Assembly (NCBI GenBank): GCA_949935685.1
Contig: CATLGN010000128.1
Span: forward strand, 1-5,652
DNA length: 5,652 bases
DNA from: an uncultured Lachnospiraceae bacterium
Lineage (GTDB): Bacteria; Bacillota; Clostridia; Lachnospirales; Lachnospiraceae
Direction of reading: 5' to 3'
Position numbers and translations under genes: made by a program
The notes under the pieces: model-generated
What the model was told of the DNA's origin: nothing
What the model saw: only the letters and a program-made list of their open reading frames with translations
The model's database searches: none
Shown: positions 5,051 through 5,652 of the stretch, in pieces
How the letters are laid out: every line of letters begins with the position of its first letter
Numbering within the stretch: the first letter of the stretch is position 1

Positions 5051-5652
5051 ATGCAGTTAAAAACATCGGTTCGGAATCTGGTGGAATTCCTGCTACGCAG
5101 CGGCAGCATCGATAATCGCCACGGCGGTTCGGCCGACAGCGCGATGGCGGAGGGAGGCCGTGTTCACAGAATGATTCAGCGGCGTATGGGAGCCGATTAT
5201 CAGGCGGAGGTAGCGCTGCGTTACCTGTGCAGGACGGAGCGGTATGATCTGCTGGTTGAAGGCAGAGCCGACGGCATTATCACGGACGGCGAGGGATTTC
5301 TGACAGATGAGATCAAGGGTACATACCGCGATGTGGCAAGGATGACGGAACCGGCTGCGGTTCATCTGGCGCAGGCCAGATGTTATACCTATATGTATGC
5401 CTTTTCCACGCATGTGTCCGGGGGCCTTATGCGCACCCGCATGACATACTGCAATCTGGACACGGAGGAAATCCGGTATTTTTATCATGAAGAAAACTTC
5501 GAAGCGCTGGAATCGTGGTTTCTGGAGCTGCTCCTGCAGTACCGGCGGTGGGCGGATATGGAGTGCGGCTGGCGGGAAAAGCGGCTGGCGTCGATTCGCG
5601 CGCTCTCTTTTCCGTTTTCTTACAGGCCGGGGCAGAAAGAACTGGCGGGGGC
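5051..5652 (+). CDS. ATP-dependent helicase (Rad3/DinG family) with N-terminal PD-(D/E)XK nuclease, partial
   Basis: The first 200 codons of a gene that runs off the window; the frame is open throughout. The segment contains a RecB/Cas4-like nuclease domain: GGRVHRMIQ with His39, EGRADGII with Asp74, DEIKG with Glu87 and Lys89, and QARCY with Gln108 and Tyr112. All the usual metal-binding and QxxxY positions are therefore present. FPFSYRPGQKELAG (187-200) looks like the Q motif that precedes the Walker A motif in Rad3/DinG helicases (COG1199). The helicase motors themselves lie beyond the end. Related clostridial proteins with this arrangement are annotated as ATP-dependent DNA helicases; cutting and unwinding DNA in repair is the likely role. 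The ATG is chosen for AGAGGAGA about five bases upstream. No separate promoter is clear between the preceding terminator and the start, so some read-through is implied. Confidence 0.85.
   Translation, partial: MQLKTSVRNLVEFLLRSGSIDNRHGGSADSAMAEGGRVHRMIQRRMGADYQAEVALRYLCRTERYDLLVEGRADGIITDGEGFLTDEIKGTYRDVARMTEPAAVHLAQARCYTYMYAFSTHVSGGLMRTRMTYCNLDTEEIRYFYHEENFEALESWFLELLLQYRRWADMECGWREKRLASIRALSFPFSYRPGQKELAG

Noticed and set aside
1..5652. CRISPR array, tRNA, rRNA or transposase gene
   Set aside because: No regularly spaced direct repeats, no tRNA-like cloverleaf, no rRNA sequence and no transposase-like protein were seen.

Overview
The window looks like chromosomal DNA from a Gram-positive Clostridia member, most likely of the Lachnospiraceae type. 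The reasons are moderately GC-rich genes separated by AT-rich gaps, strong AGGAGG-type ribosome sites, sigma-A-like promoters, Rho-independent terminators, a Bacillus/Clostridium-type LexA box, and the gene set itself (asnA, a His-less HPr-like protein, a Rad3/DinG-type helicase with an N-terminal nuclease). This assignment is inference; no rRNA or other marker gene is present.

Layout, left to right. Positions 1-33 are the end of a repeat whose body lies outside the window. asnA (ammonia-dependent asparagine synthetase) follows on the minus strand with a weak terminator. A 520-bp gap (1151-1671) holds a roughly 330-bp imperfect palindrome (1274-1603) whose arm matches the repeat at position 1 exactly over 20 bases, in inverted orientation, so asnA lies between two inverted repeat ends. 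Everything after this is on the plus strand: a DUF1877/YfbM-like gene with its own promoter and terminator; a two-gene operon of a radical SAM 'DNA modification/repair' protein (TIGR03916-like) and its usual partner (TIGR03915/DUF4130-like), overlapping by 19 bases; a small HPr-like protein with its own promoter and strong terminator; and the start of a Rad3/DinG-family helicase with an N-terminal PD-(D/E)XK nuclease domain, cut by the window end.

The most interesting part is the radical SAM/DUF4130 operon. Its promoter (TTGTTC-17-TATGAT with an extended -10) overlaps one of two tandem LexA-like boxes, which predicts SOS control. The radical SAM protein carries CX3CX2C for a 4Fe-4S cluster, a helix-hairpin-helix DNA-binding motif, and near its C-terminus the pentapeptide QLSLF, an exact match to the beta sliding-clamp binding consensus. 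Together these point to a damage-inducible DNA base repair or modification system of unknown chemistry that may be recruited to the replication clamp. The nuclease-helicase downstream also suits DNA repair, although no LexA box was seen in front of it.
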